DNA of 24,946 nt, from positions 1-24,946 of the forward strand of contig CAWULT010000065.1 in NCBI GenBank assembly GCA_963923455.1. Direction: 5' to 3'. The position numbers and the translations under genes are program-made. Positions 1 to 7,839 of the stretch are shown piece after piece. The DNA comes from CAWULT01 sp963923455 (GTDB lineage Bacteria; Acidobacteriota; Vicinamibacteria; Vicinamibacterales; UBA2999). Under the pieces are notes generated by a model. That model was not told the origin of the DNA and did no database searches. It worked only from the letters and a program-made list of their open reading frames with translations. Numbering within the stretch: the first letter of the stretch is position 1; each line of letters opens with the position of its first letter.

Positions 1-742
1 CTTCGAGTTGGTCGACCCCGACGACTTCCAGCCGGTCGTCCTCGGGGATGAGCCCGGTGGCCTTCAGCGCGATCGCGCCCGGCTTCGTTTCACCGCACGC
101 AATCGCGCGCTGCGCGCCGAGCAGCGCCTCGTGCAGCGCCGGCGCCAGGCGCCGCTCCTCCTGGCTGAGGCGCTGGTTGCGCGAGCTCATCGCCAGACCG
201 TCGGCTTCCCGCACGGTCGGCACCGGTACGATCCGAACCGGGACGTCGAAGTCGCGAACCATGCGCCGGATGATCGCAAGCTGCTGCGCGTCCTTCTCGC
301 CGAAGTACGCCGCATAGGGCTGCACGATCTGGAACAGCTTGAGCACGACCGTGGCCATGCCCCGGAAATGGCCGGGGCGGTAGCGACCGCACAGGTGGTC
401 GCCGAGGGGGCCCACCTCCACGGCGCAGAGCAGCGGGTGCGGGTACATCTCGGCGACGGGCGGCGCGAACACGACGTCGGCGCCGAGCGTCCGGCACAGC
501 TCGACGTCGGCCTCCAGGCTGCGCGGGTACTGCGTCAGATCGTCCGGCCGGTCGAACTGCAGCGGGTTCACGAAGATGCTGACGACGACGGTGGCCGCCT
601 CGGCTCGCGCCCGCTCGACGAGGCGGGCATGGCCGGCGTGCAGCGCGCCCATCGTCGGCACCAACGCGACCGGGCCACGCGCCCTGGCGAGGGCCAGCCG
701 TGCGCGCAGCGCGCCGATCAGGTCGATCACGTCGGTCGCCAT
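1..742 (-). CDS. panC: Pantothenate synthetase PanC (3' end cut by window edge)
   Basis: Condenses D-pantoate with beta-alanine using ATP, the last step of cytosolic pantothenate (vitamin B5) synthesis. Reading the minus strand from ATG at 742 gives a protein beginning MATDVIDLIGALRARLA, followed by the nucleotide-binding MGALHAGH (HxGH type), NPLQF, the catalytic-loop FGEKDAQQL and SSRNQRLS motifs, all in family order. About 247 codons are present; the family is usually about 280 aa, so roughly the last 35 residues lie beyond position 1. The start lies one base after the panB stop (TGA at 746-744), so panB and panC are surely co-transcribed and probably translationally coupled. Identity is near certain; only the C-terminus is unseen. 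Confidence 0.95.
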   Translation of the reverse strand, partial: MATDVIDLIGALRARLALARARGPVALVPTMGALHAGHARLVERARAEAATVVVSIFVNPLQFDRPDDLTQYPRSLEADVELCRTLGADVVFAPPVAEMYPHPLLCAVEVGPLGDHLCGRYRPGHFRGMATVVLKLFQIVQPYAAYFGEKDAQQLAIIRRMVRDFDVPVRIVPVPTVREADGLAMSSRNQRLSQEERRLAPALHEALLGAQRAIACGETKPGAIALKATGLIPEDDRLEVVGVDQLE

Positions 743-743
743 G

Positions 744-1556
744 TCAGTCGCATCCGCCGGTGCCACCCTGGTCGGGGAAGCGGCCGCCGCGAACGTCGTC
801 GACGTACGCCCGGGTCGCGGCCTGCACCGTGTCCGCCAGACGCGCGTATTGCCGGACGAACGAGGGGATAGGCCCGTCGAACAGCCCGAGCATGTCGTGG
901 CTGACGAGCACCTGTCCGTCGCAGTGCGGGCCGGCGCCGATGCCGATCGTCGGAATCGTCAGCGCGGCGGTGACGGACCGGGCCACTGCGGAGGGGATCG
1001 ACTCCAGGACCACCGCGAATGCCCCTGCTTCCTCGAGCGCCCGGGCGTCGTGGACGAGCGCGAGGGCTCCAGCCTCGTCGGTCGCCTGGCGGACGTAGCC
1101 GCCCACGGCATGCACCGACTGCGGCTGCAGTCCCAGGTGGCCCATCACCGGGATGCCGATCGACACCAGGCGCCGGACCGCCTCGAGCACCGGTCCACCA
1201 CCCTCGAGCTTGACGGCCGCGGCGCCTCCCTGCTGCACCAGGCGTCCGGCGTTGCGGATGGCGTCTTCGGGCGACACCTGATAGGTCAGGAACGGCATGT
1301 CGGCCACGACGAGCGCCCGCGCCGCGCCGCGGCTGACGGCCGCGGTGTGGTGCACCATCGCGTCGAGCGTCACGGGAATCGTGGTGCCGTGGCCGAGCAC
1401 GACCATGCCCACCGAGTCGCCGACGAGCAGCACGTCCACGCCCGCCCGGTCGAGCAGGCGCGCCATCGTGGCGTCGTACGCCGTCAGCATGGCGATCTTC
1501 TCGCCGCGCCGCTTCTTCTCCGCGAGATCGGGAACGCGGACTCTGGTCTCGCTCAC
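744..1556 (-). CDS. panB: 3-methyl-2-oxobutanoate hydroxymethyltransferase PanB
   Basis: Transfers a hydroxymethyl group from 5,10-methylene-THF to alpha-ketoisovalerate, giving ketopantoate, the first committed step to pantothenate. The 270-residue protein has the usual family length. Visible motifs are KIAMLTAYD, the metal-binding VGDSVGMV (Asp47), ADMPF with Asp86, and AVKLEGG with Lys116, in the order expected for this (beta/alpha)8 fold. The start codon is GTG at 1556, preceded by an AGGAC-like ribosome site. It lies 49 bases downstream of the secreted hydrolase and one base upstream of panC, so it is probably the middle gene of a minus-strand operon. The ketopantoate reductase gene panE is not in the window. 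Confidence 0.96.
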   Translation of the reverse strand: MSETRVRVPDLAEKKRRGEKIAMLTAYDATMARLLDRAGVDVLLVGDSVGMVVLGHGTTIPVTLDAMVHHTAAVSRGAARALVVADMPFLTYQVSPEDAIRNAGRLVQQGGAAAVKLEGGGPVLEAVRRLVSIGIPVMGHLGLQPQSVHAVGGYVRQATDEAGALALVHDARALEEAGAFAVVLESIPSAVARSVTAALTIPTIGIGAGPHCDGQVLVSHDMLGLFDGPIPSFVRQYARLADTVQAATRAYVDDVRGGRFPDQGGTGGCD

Positions 1557-1605
1557 TCGGTCCTGCCTCGTGCCGCCGCGATCGATGTCCGCCGCCGCTG
1601 CCGCG

Positions 1606-3267
1606 TCATCGCCCGGCGGGCAGTGTCTTCGTCAGCCAGGTGGCGACCGCCCCCGTCACGTCCGCGCTGACCGTGCGGTCCGTCAGCTGCGCGTACTCGC
1701 TGACTTCGCCGGTCGTCGCCGGCACGAGCAGGTGATTGACGCCCCGCACGGTGACGACCTCCACCGACTTCGAGTCGCTGCTGCGGCGCGCCAGGTCCGC
1801 CAGCCGGTCCACGTGCGAGACGGGCACCTGCCGGTCGAGCGCCCCGTGCACGAAGAGCAGGGGCTGTTTCACCTTCTTCATCGTCTGCGCCGGATCGAAC
1901 GCCAGCATGCTCTGGAACCACGGCGTGTCGGCGTCCCGCCGCATTGCCGGCGGCACGCCCTCCCAGCCACGGCCGGTCAGGGTGGCGGCGTGGATCTGCT
2001 TCTGCAGCGCCACCCGCGACGCACGTTCCTCTGGCGTCAGCGTCAGTCGATCGAGCGCCGCCTGCTGCTGCTCGAGGACGAGCTCCGCGCCGGTCACGCT
2101 GGCGCCGGCCAGTGACACGAGCGCCGCGACCCGCTTCTCCCGCGACGCGGCGAGCATGCCCACCCAGGCGCCTTCGCTGTGGCCGACGACGGCGATCCGC
2201 CTGGGATCGACGTCCTTGCGCTCGGCGAGCCACTTGACGACCGAGCGCGCGTCCTCGGCGAAGTCCGACAGCGTGGCCGACTCGGCCCGGCCGCCGCTCT
2301 GGCCGTTGCCGCGCTTGTCGTAGCGCACCACGAGGAAGCCCGCGTCGGCCAGCGCGCCGGCCAGGTGAGCCAGCGTCGGGATGCCGAGGGCCATGCCGTC
2401 GCGGTCGCCGACACCCGATCCGGCCAGCAGGATCACGGCCGGCGCCCGGCTCGGGGCGCCCTTGGGCTTCGTGATCGTCGCGCCGAGGTTGAAGCCGAAG
2501 GCCGGAACGAAGACGGCCTCGTCGCCGGGGTTCGAGAACACCTGCGTGCGCGAGGTGGACGCCGCCACGTCGTTGCGGACCAGGTCGAACGCCTGGGCTG
2601 GCACGGTCACCCGGAGCAGCGATCCCGACGTCGTGGCCGTCAGCGTGATGCCGAGGTCACCGCCCGGGTTGGCGACCACCAGGTCGTACCGCTTCACGTC
2701 GAAGAGCGTCGTGCCGACCTGCATCCGCTCGGGGTAGACGGCCGAGATCTTCACCGCCAGCTCGCCCTGCGGCACCGCGTAGGCGCGCACCTCGGTCAGG
2801 CCGGGCTCGAGCGTCAGACGCCGCGTCAGCGCCTCGAAGGCGCCGTAGAACGCGTTGGGCAGCAGCACCAGCGTGCGCGGGTCGACCGGGTGCGTCCGTG
2901 TGAACGGCGCACCGCGCTGGGCGCCTTCGCTGGTGGCGGTCCCTTCCTTGAAGGTGGTCCGCGCGGAGATCTCGCCGCCGTCGAGGAACGCCTCGAGCGA
3001 GAACGACTCCGGTGCCCAGTCGCGCTGGTAGCGCACCTCGGCCTTGCGGACGGTGATGTTGGGCATGGAGACGCGGGCTTCGCTCGAGATCGTCGTGCCG
3101 CGGTTGTCGGACGTCACCGTCACGTCCTCGCGGCCGACGGGCTGGCCCCTGAGGAACAGCGTGTAGCCCGTGGTGGTGGGCGCCGCGGCCGGCGCCTGCG
3201 CCGCCGCGCTCGCCACGAGGGCCACGGACGACAGCAAGGCCGCCAGGGTAGGATACAGGTGACGCAT
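1606..3267 (-). CDS. Secreted alpha/beta hydrolase (serine hydrolase with N-terminal domain)
   Basis: A 553-residue exported hydrolase of unknown substrate. The N-terminus (MRHLYPTLAALLSSVALVASAAAQA) is a clear Sec signal peptide with an AxA cleavage site. Residues about 30-240 form a beta-rich region of unrecognised family. The rest is an alpha/beta hydrolase with DKRGNGQSGGR, the nucleophile elbow GHSEGA (Ser364), the acid in HGALDRQVP (Asp478) and the base in GVNHLLVP (His512), so the triad is complete. This arrangement is common in prolyl-oligopeptidase or serine-aminopeptidase-like proteins, so an esterase or peptidase role is likely but not assignable. It precedes panB on the same strand by 49 bases; a metabolic link to pantothenate is not evident. 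A TACGAT -10-like element lies 9 bases before the ATG. Confidence 0.9.
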   Translation of the reverse strand: MRHLYPTLAALLSSVALVASAAAQAPAAAPTTTGYTLFLRGQPVGREDVTVTSDNRGTTISSEARVSMPNITVRKAEVRYQRDWAPESFSLEAFLDGGEISARTTFKEGTATSEGAQRGAPFTRTHPVDPRTLVLLPNAFYGAFEALTRRLTLEPGLTEVRAYAVPQGELAVKISAVYPERMQVGTTLFDVKRYDLVVANPGGDLGITLTATTSGSLLRVTVPAQAFDLVRNDVAASTSRTQVFSNPGDEAVFVPAFGFNLGATITKPKGAPSRAPAVILLAGSGVGDRDGMALGIPTLAHLAGALADAGFLVVRYDKRGNGQSGGRAESATLSDFAEDARSVVKWLAERKDVDPRRIAVVGHSEGAWVGMLAASREKRVAALVSLAGASVTGAELVLEQQQAALDRLTLTPEERASRVALQKQIHAATLTGRGWEGVPPAMRRDADTPWFQSMLAFDPAQTMKKVKQPLLFVHGALDRQVPVSHVDRLADLARRSSDSKSVEVVTVRGVNHLLVPATTGEVSEYAQLTDRTVSADVTGAVATWLTKTLPAGR

Positions 3268-3276
3268 CTGGCGTCG

Positions 3277-3282
3277 ATCGTA
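3277..3282 (-). promoter_or_regulatory. Candidate -10 element of the hydrolase-panBC operon
   Basis: Reading the minus strand, TACGAT (matching TATAAT at the four best-conserved positions) sits 9 bases upstream of the hydrolase ATG. Transcription would then start about two bases before the start codon, giving a nearly leaderless mRNA. I see no convincing -35 box. The same close spacing is seen at two stronger sites in this window, which is the main reason to list it. Confidence 0.35.
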
Positions 3283-3378
3283 TCAGGTTCACCGCGCCGG
3301 CGGCCGCATCGCTGGGTGCCGTGCCGGCCCGCCCCGCTGGTGCCGTTCCGGCGTGTTTTGGCCCGTATTCGCCTGCAC

Positions 3379-4374
3379 ATGAGCCTAGAAGCCCACTACC
3401 GAGTCATCCGTGAGGGCGCCGCGATCGGCGCCGTGGCGTCCCGCGGCCAGATCGCGCTGACCGGCCGCGATCGGGCCACCTATCTCCAGGGGCTGCTGAC
3501 CAACGACATCGCGGCGCTCCAGGCGGGGGCCGGCTGCTACGCGGCCTGGCTGACGGCGCAGGGACGGATGCTCACCGACATGCACGTGCTGCAGTCGGAC
3601 GCGATGCTGCTGCTCGACGTGCCCTCGGCGCTCGTCGAGGCCACCGTGGCCCGGCTCGAGCAGTTCATCTTCTCGGAGGACGTGCAGGTGTCGTCACTCG
3701 CCGGGGCGCTGACGGCCGTGTCGGTGCACGGCCCGGCCGCGGCCGGCGTGCTCGAACAGGTGCTCACGGGGGCGGCCGGGCTCGCCGGATGGCCCGAGTA
3801 CCGCCATGCGCCCCTTCAGTTCGGCAGCGAGCCGGCGGTCGTGACGCGCATCGATCAGCTCGGTGTACCGGGATACTGCGTGTACCTGGAGCCGTCGCGC
3901 GAGGCGTCGTTCCACGACGCGCTCGTGGCGCGCGGGGCCGTGGAGGCGGGCACGGACGCCATTGCCGCCGCGCGCGTCGAGGCCGGCTACCCCGTGTTCG
4001 GCGTCGACATGACGGAGGACACGATTCCGCTCGAGGCCGGGATCGAGCCGCGTGCGATCTCGCTGACCAAGGGCTGCTACGTGGGGCAGGAGGTCATCAT
4101 CCGCGTGCTCCATCGCGGACACGGCCGGGTGGCGAAGAGGCTGGTGGGCCTGGCCGTCGAGGGCGCCGCGCCCGCGGGCGGCGCGCGCATTTTCGCGGAC
4201 GGGACGCCGGAGGCCAGGACGATCGGCGCCGTCACGAGCGCCGCCACCTCGCCGCGGCTCGGCGCCGTCGCGCTCGGCTACGTGCACCGCGACTCCGCCG
4301 CGCCGGGGTCGGTCGTCTCGATCGAGGTGGGGGGCGGCCGCTCCGCCGCGCGCGTCACCGCGCTGCCGATGTGA
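3379..4374 (+). CDS. ygfZ: YgfZ/GcvT-like folate-binding protein
   Basis: A 331-residue member of the YgfZ family, tetrahydrofolate-binding relatives of the glycine-cleavage T protein that support Fe-S enzymes such as MiaB and help resist oxidative stress. The diagnostic motif KGCYVGQE occurs about 230 residues in, followed by VLHRGHGRVAKRLVGL, as in E. coli YgfZ. Upstream blocks (GRDRATYLQGLLTND, then GRMLTDMHVLQ) are typical of the family's first domain. I chose ATG 3379 because family similarity starts within a few residues of it; the open frame upstream is only an antisense shadow of the hydrolase. Its 3' end overlaps the convergent mutT gene by 20 bases. Confidence 0.9.
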   Translation: MSLEAHYRVIREGAAIGAVASRGQIALTGRDRATYLQGLLTNDIAALQAGAGCYAAWLTAQGRMLTDMHVLQSDAMLLLDVPSALVEATVARLEQFIFSEDVQVSSLAGALTAVSVHGPAAAGVLEQVLTGAAGLAGWPEYRHAPLQFGSEPAVVTRIDQLGVPGYCVYLEPSREASFHDALVARGAVEAGTDAIAAARVEAGYPVFGVDMTEDTIPLEAGIEPRAISLTKGCYVGQEVIIRVLHRGHGRVAKRLVGLAVEGAAPAGGARIFADGTPEARTIGAVTSAATSPRLGAVALGYVHRDSAAPGSVVSIEVGGGRSAARVTALPM

Positions 4375-4738
4375 GCATCCGGACGAGCTCCGCGTCGGCC
4401 TCGGGGAAGCCGAGCGACGCGAGGTCACGTCCGTGCACCCAGGCCATTTCCTGGCCGAGCTGCGGCGCGGGCTCCGACAGGGTGCGGCAGCGGTAGAAGT
4501 GCAGCTCCACGGACTTCTCGGGGTAATGGTGCGTCGTGCACAGCACCAGATCGCCCACGTCGACGTCGGCCGCCAGCTCCTCGCGGATCTCACGACGCAG
4601 CGCCGCCTGGTGCGACTCGCCGGCCTCGACCTTGCCGCCGGGAAACTCCCACAGCCCGGCCAGATGGGTGTCCTTCTGCCGCCGGGTGACGAGATACCGG
4701 TCCGACGCCTCGATGATCGCGGCCACGACGACGATCAT
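4355..4738 (-). CDS. mutT: MutT-type NUDIX hydrolase (8-oxo-dGTP diphosphatase)
   Basis: A 127-residue NUDIX protein, the normal size for MutT, which removes 8-oxo-dGTP from the nucleotide pool. It begins MIVVVAAIIE and carries RYLVTRRQKDTHLAGLWEFPGGK, the usual MutT beta-strand and substrate-loop pattern. The Nudix box spans residues 35-57: G, x5, Glu41, x7, Arg49-Glu50, then Arg52-Glu53-Glu54; the late Gly of the consensus is Ala. ATG 4738 overlaps the mutY stop in an ATGA, so translation is probably coupled to mutY. The open frame continues far upstream, but that part is antisense to nothing useful and overlaps mutY, so I reject it. Its substrate could be another oxidised nucleotide, or it could assist MutY (see findings). 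Confidence 0.9.
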   Translation of the reverse strand: MIVVVAAIIEASDRYLVTRRQKDTHLAGLWEFPGGKVEAGESHQAALRREIREELAADVDVGDLVLCTTHHYPEKSVELHFYRCRTLSEPAPQLGQEMAWVHGRDLASLGFPEADAELVRMLTSAAR

Positions 4739-5505
4739 GCGCGTCCCGCCCTCGCCTTCCGCCTGTTCGACGTGCGGGCGGTCCCGGCCTTCGCCGCCCG
4801 CGATGCCGCCGGCCGTGCCTTCGTCGGCGCGGACACGATCGGCGCGGGGTACGACAGGCAGAGACGGCGCATCGGGCACGTGCCGCACAGCGGCTTGCGC
4901 GCCGTGCACTGCGTGGCGCCGAAGTCCATCAGGGCCTGGTTGAAGTCGAACACGTGCCTGTGCGGCACGAGCGCTTCGGAAAGCGTCCAGAGCCGCTTCC
5001 TCATCGCGTGCGCCTTCGGGTCGCCCGCGGCGACGAACACCCGGAAGAGGACCCGCGCGACGTTGGTGTCGAGGATCGCGGCGCGCTGGCGGAACGCGAA
5101 GCTTCGGATGGCGCCGGCGGTGTAGAGGCCGATGCCCTTGAACGACAGCAGCGTGGCCTCGTCGGACGGCAGGCGTCCGCCGAAACGTGCCACCGACTCC
5201 TGCGCGATCGCATGGAGCCGGCGTGGCCGGATGTTGTAGCCGAGGGGCCGCCACGTCGCGGTGACGTCGTCGATCGGGGCCTCGGCCAGCACCTCGAACG
5301 AGGGATACTTGCCGAGCCACTCGTGGTACTTGGGCAGCACCCGGTCGACCTGCGTCTGCTGCAGCATCACTTCCGAGACGAGGATGTGATACGGGTCGTC
5401 GGTGGTCCGCCACGGCAGGTCGCGGCCGTTGGCGCGGTACCAGGCGAGCAGGCGCCGGCGGAATCGCTGTCGCGCCGCCGGCGACGGCAGGGTGTCGGTG
5501 GCCAT
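4735..5505 (-). CDS. mutY: A/G-specific adenine glycosylase MutY (short form)
   Basis: Removes adenine mispaired with 8-oxoguanine. The 256-residue protein has the HhH-GPD fold with the catalytic Glu45 in SEVMLQQTQV, the helix-hairpin-helix FKGIGLYTAGAI, the catalytic Asp146 in ILDTNVAR and a [4Fe-4S] loop with Cys200, Cys207, Cys210 and Cys216 (C-x6-C-x2-C-x5-C). After the cluster only a basic, low-complexity tail of about 40 residues follows; the MutT-like C-terminal domain of full-length MutY (about 350 aa in E. coli) is absent. The glutamine-rich EVMLQQTQ segment favours MutY over endonuclease III. Start ATG 5505 lies 20 bases from the divergent cobalamin adenosyltransferase gene, and the stop overlaps the mutT start. 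Confidence 0.9.
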   Translation of the reverse strand: MATDTLPSPAARQRFRRRLLAWYRANGRDLPWRTTDDPYHILVSEVMLQQTQVDRVLPKYHEWLGKYPSFEVLAEAPIDDVTATWRPLGYNIRPRRLHAIAQESVARFGGRLPSDEATLLSFKGIGLYTAGAIRSFAFRQRAAILDTNVARVLFRVFVAAGDPKAHAMRKRLWTLSEALVPHRHVFDFNQALMDFGATQCTARKPLCGTCPMRRLCLSYPAPIVSAPTKARPAASRAAKAGTARTSNRRKARAGRA

Positions 5506-5525
5506 CCACCCCTATAATTTCACGC
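5506..5525. promoter_or_regulatory. Shared divergent promoter, mutY-mutT / cobalamin adenosyltransferase
   Basis: The entire 20-base gap between the two divergent start codons contains one perfect TATAAT at 5513-5518. On the plus strand it ends 7 bases before GTG 5526, so transcription would begin at or next to the start codon. On the minus strand the same element reads ATTATA, ending 7 bases before ATG 5505; shifted one base it gives AATTAT, which keeps the key A and T of a -10 box. There is no room for a Shine-Dalgarno site on the plus-strand side. The same layout recurs at 17589-17609. Confidence 0.65.
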
Positions 5526-6065
5526 GTGAAGATCTACACAAAGACGGGTGACGCCGGCGAGACGTCGCTGTTCGACAGCACCCGCGTCTCGAAGGCCGAC
5601 GCGCGCGTCGACGCCTATGGCGAGGTCGACGAGCTGAATGCGTGCCTGGGTGCCGCGCGGGCTGCCGGCCTCGACGCGGACCTCGGCGGCGTGGTCGCGT
5701 CCGTCCAGAAGGCGCTGTTCGCCGTCGGGGCGCACCTGGCCGATCCCGGCCACCGCATCGCAGACCGCGTGGCGAAGTCCTCGATCGGCGATGCCGACGT
5801 CCACGTCCTCGAGCAGGCGATCGACCGTCTCGAGGTGGAGTTGCCGCCGCTGCGGCACTTCATCCTGCCGGGCGGCAGCCAGGCCGGCGCGCTGCTGCAC
5901 CTGGCCCGGACGATCTGCCGCCGCGCCGAACGCCGCGTGGTGGCCCTCGGGCAGGAGGCGGCCGAGCCGATCATCGTCGTCTACCTGAATCGCTTGTCCG
6001 ACCTGCTCTTCGTGCTGGCCCGTGCCGCCAACCACCGGGCCGGCGCGCCCGAGACGGAATGGTAG
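5526..6065 (+). CDS. PduO-type cob(I)alamin adenosyltransferase
   Basis: Adenosylates cob(I)alamin with ATP to make coenzyme B12; acts in the cytosol as a trimer. The 179-residue protein is of typical PduO/MMAB length. It starts MKIYTKTGDAGETSLF, the N-terminal ATP-binding motif, followed by VDAYGEVDELNA, FILPGGSQAGA with the HLARTICRRAERR helix, and the C-terminal YLNRLSDLLFVLAR, all hallmarks of the family. The start is GTG 5526, seven bases after a TATAAT, so the mRNA is probably leaderless. It heads the run leading into hpnC, which it overlaps by 7 bases (ATG at 6059, stop at 6063-6065). Why it is linked to squalene genes is unclear; no B12-dependent enzyme is seen nearby. Confidence 0.94.
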   Translation: MKIYTKTGDAGETSLFDSTRVSKADARVDAYGEVDELNACLGAARAAGLDADLGGVVASVQKALFAVGAHLADPGHRIADRVAKSSIGDADVHVLEQAIDRLEVELPPLRHFILPGGSQAGALLHLARTICRRAERRVVALGQEAAEPIIVVYLNRLSDLLFVLARAANHRAGAPETEW

Positions 6066-6961
6066 AGGCGGACCGGCGCCTGCGGGCGGCCTACGAGTCC
6101 TGCGCCCGCGCGGCGCGAGACCACTACGAGAACTTCCCCGTGGCGTCGGTGCTGGTACCGCCCGCGATGCGCCCGCACGTCGCGGCCGTGTACGCGTTCG
6201 CGCGGGCGGCCGACGACTTCGCCGACGAGGGCGTCCGCCCCGCGCACGAGCGACTGCGGCTGCTCGACGGCTGGCTCGCGCGCGTGCGTGCCGCCGGGAG
6301 CGGCGCGGCCGAGCCGCCACCGGCCTCGCCAGGCGAGCCCGCCAACGCGGCCGAGATCTTCCTGGCGCTCGGCGACACCATCCGGCGCAGGCACCTGCCC
6401 GTCTCGTTGTTCGAGGACCTGCTGAGCGCGTTCCGTCAGGACGTCGAGACGACGCGCTACGCGTCGTGGGACGACCTGCTCGACTACTGCCGCCGCTCGG
6501 CGAACCCGGTGGGCCGCCTGGTGCTGCGGTTGGCCGGCCATGACGACGCGCGGCTCGACCGGATGTCGGACGCGATCTGCACGGCGCTCCAGCTGACGAA
6601 CTTCTGGCAGGACCTCAAGGTCGACTTCGACCGCGGACGCATCTACCTGCCGGACACGGAGCGGCGCGCGCACGACGCGCACGAGGACACGCTGGCCGCC
6701 GGCGTCGTGTCGGCCGGATGGCGGCGGGCCATCGAAGCCGCCGTCCGTCGGACGCGCGCCCTGTTCGACGCCGGCCGGCCGCTCTGCGACGCCGTGACCG
6801 GCCGCCTGCGCTACGAGCTGCGGGCCACGTGGCTCGGCGGCGTGCGCATCCTGCAGCACATCGAGCGCGCGGGCGGCGACGTGGTGACCCATCGGCCGGT
6901 GCTCGGCGTTGCCGACGCGCCGTGGTTTCTCTGGCGGATGGCCACCTGGGCCCGGCGATGA
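6059..6961 (+). CDS. hpnC: Squalene synthesis protein HpnC (hydroxysqualene synthase)
   Basis: A 300-residue trans-isoprenyl diphosphate synthase-like protein. By family knowledge HpnC converts presqualene diphosphate to hydroxysqualene. It shows both Asp-rich Mg-diphosphate motifs of the squalene/phytoene synthase fold: DDFADE at residues 52-57 and DLKVDFDRGR from Asp185, the latter within the family hallmark LTNFWQDLKVD. The start ENFPVASVLVP near residue 25 is also typical of HpnC. I chose ATG 6059, overlapping the stop of the adenosyltransferase gene by 7 bases. Its stop overlaps the hpnD start as ATGA. Assignment to HpnC rather than HpnD rests on the NFWQD motif and on gene order. Confidence 0.94.
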   Translation: MVEADRRLRAAYESCARAARDHYENFPVASVLVPPAMRPHVAAVYAFARAADDFADEGVRPAHERLRLLDGWLARVRAAGSGAAEPPPASPGEPANAAEIFLALGDTIRRRHLPVSLFEDLLSAFRQDVETTRYASWDDLLDYCRRSANPVGRLVLRLAGHDDARLDRMSDAICTALQLTNFWQDLKVDFDRGRIYLPDTERRAHDAHEDTLAAGVVSAGWRRAIEAAVRRTRALFDAGRPLCDAVTGRLRYELRATWLGGVRILQHIERAGGDVVTHRPVLGVADAPWFLWRMATWARR

Positions 6962-7839
6962 GCCGCGACACGAGCTTCTACTACTCGTTCGTGATGCTGC
7001 CGCCGCGGAAGCGGCGCGCGATCATCGCCGTCTGGGACTTCTGTCGCGCGGTCGACGATGCGGTGGACGAGGTGGTGCCGGAAGAGGAGTGGACGGGCGG
7101 GCTCACCGCCGAGGCGTCGGCGCGCGCCCGTGCGTCGCTCGCGTCGTGGCGCGAGGAACTGGCCGCCATCTACGACGGCGGACCCCGGACGCCGCAGGGG
7201 CAGTCGCTGCAGCCGGCGGCACGCGAGTTCCATCTGCCGCGGGAGCAGTTCGAGTCGCTGATCGACGGCGTCGAGATGGACCTGGCCACGACGACCTATC
7301 CGAGCTTCGACGCGCTGGCCGGCTACTGCCGAAAGGTCGCGTCGACGGTTGGCCTCGTCTGCGTCGAGATCTTCGGCTACCGCGACGCACGCGTGCGCGA
7401 CTACGCGGTCAGCCTGGGCATGGCGCTGCAGCTGACGAACATCGTGCGCGACGTCGCGGCCGACCTGCGGCGCGGGCGCGTCTACCTGCCGGCCGACGAG
7501 ATGGCGAGGTTTCACGTGACCGCCGACGACCTGCGCCGCGGCACCGTGACCGAGCCGGTGCGGGCGCTGCTGCGCCACCAGTGTCAGCGCGCTCGGCATT
7601 ACTACCGGCAGGCTGCGTCTCAACTGCCCGCCGCCGACGCGCGCAGCCTGATCGCCGCCGAGATCATGGGCGGCATCTACTTCTCCATCCTCGAGCGCAT
7701 CGAGCAGGCCGGCTATGACGTGTTCCGCGAGCGCATCCGCGTGCCGCGCCCGCAGCGGGCGGTACTGGCACTGCGGATCTGGCTGCGGACGCTGGTGGGG
7801 CTGACGCCGGACCCGCGCCGCGCGGCGCCTCGCACGTGA
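6958..7839 (+). CDS. hpnD: Presqualene diphosphate synthase HpnD
   Basis: Condenses two farnesyl diphosphates into presqualene diphosphate, the first of three steps to squalene. The 293-residue protein begins MSRDTSFYYSFVMLPP, with VDDAVDE at residues 32-38 and the second Asp-rich motif LTNIVRDVAADLRRGRVYLP around Asp165; NIVRD in place of NFWQD separates it from HpnC. The C-terminal GGIYFSILERIE is also usual. The start overlaps the hpnC stop (ATGA) and the stop overlaps the hpnE start (GTGA), so the three genes form one translationally coupled unit. Phytoene synthase is the alternative for this fold, but the HpnC and HpnE neighbours make that unlikely. Confidence 0.95.
   Translation: MSRDTSFYYSFVMLPPRKRRAIIAVWDFCRAVDDAVDEVVPEEEWTGGLTAEASARARASLASWREELAAIYDGGPRTPQGQSLQPAAREFHLPREQFESLIDGVEMDLATTTYPSFDALAGYCRKVASTVGLVCVEIFGYRDARVRDYAVSLGMALQLTNIVRDVAADLRRGRVYLPADEMARFHVTADDLRRGTVTEPVRALLRHQCQRARHYYRQAASQLPAADARSLIAAEIMGGIYFSILERIEQAGYDVFRERIRVPRPQRAVLALRIWLRTLVGLTPDPRRAAPRT

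Noticed and set aside
2179..3378. Very long plus-strand open frame running from inside the hydrolase gene into ygfZ.
   Set aside because: It is antisense to the hydrolase, Arg/Gly/His rich with no domain, and arises from high-GC third positions; only the ygfZ part from 3379 is real.
6059..7839. Carotenoid (phytoene synthase) interpretation of hpnC and hpnD.
   Set aside because: Two tandem synthase paralogues followed by an HpnE-type flavoprotein, with NFWQD and NIVRD motifs, fit the squalene route better.
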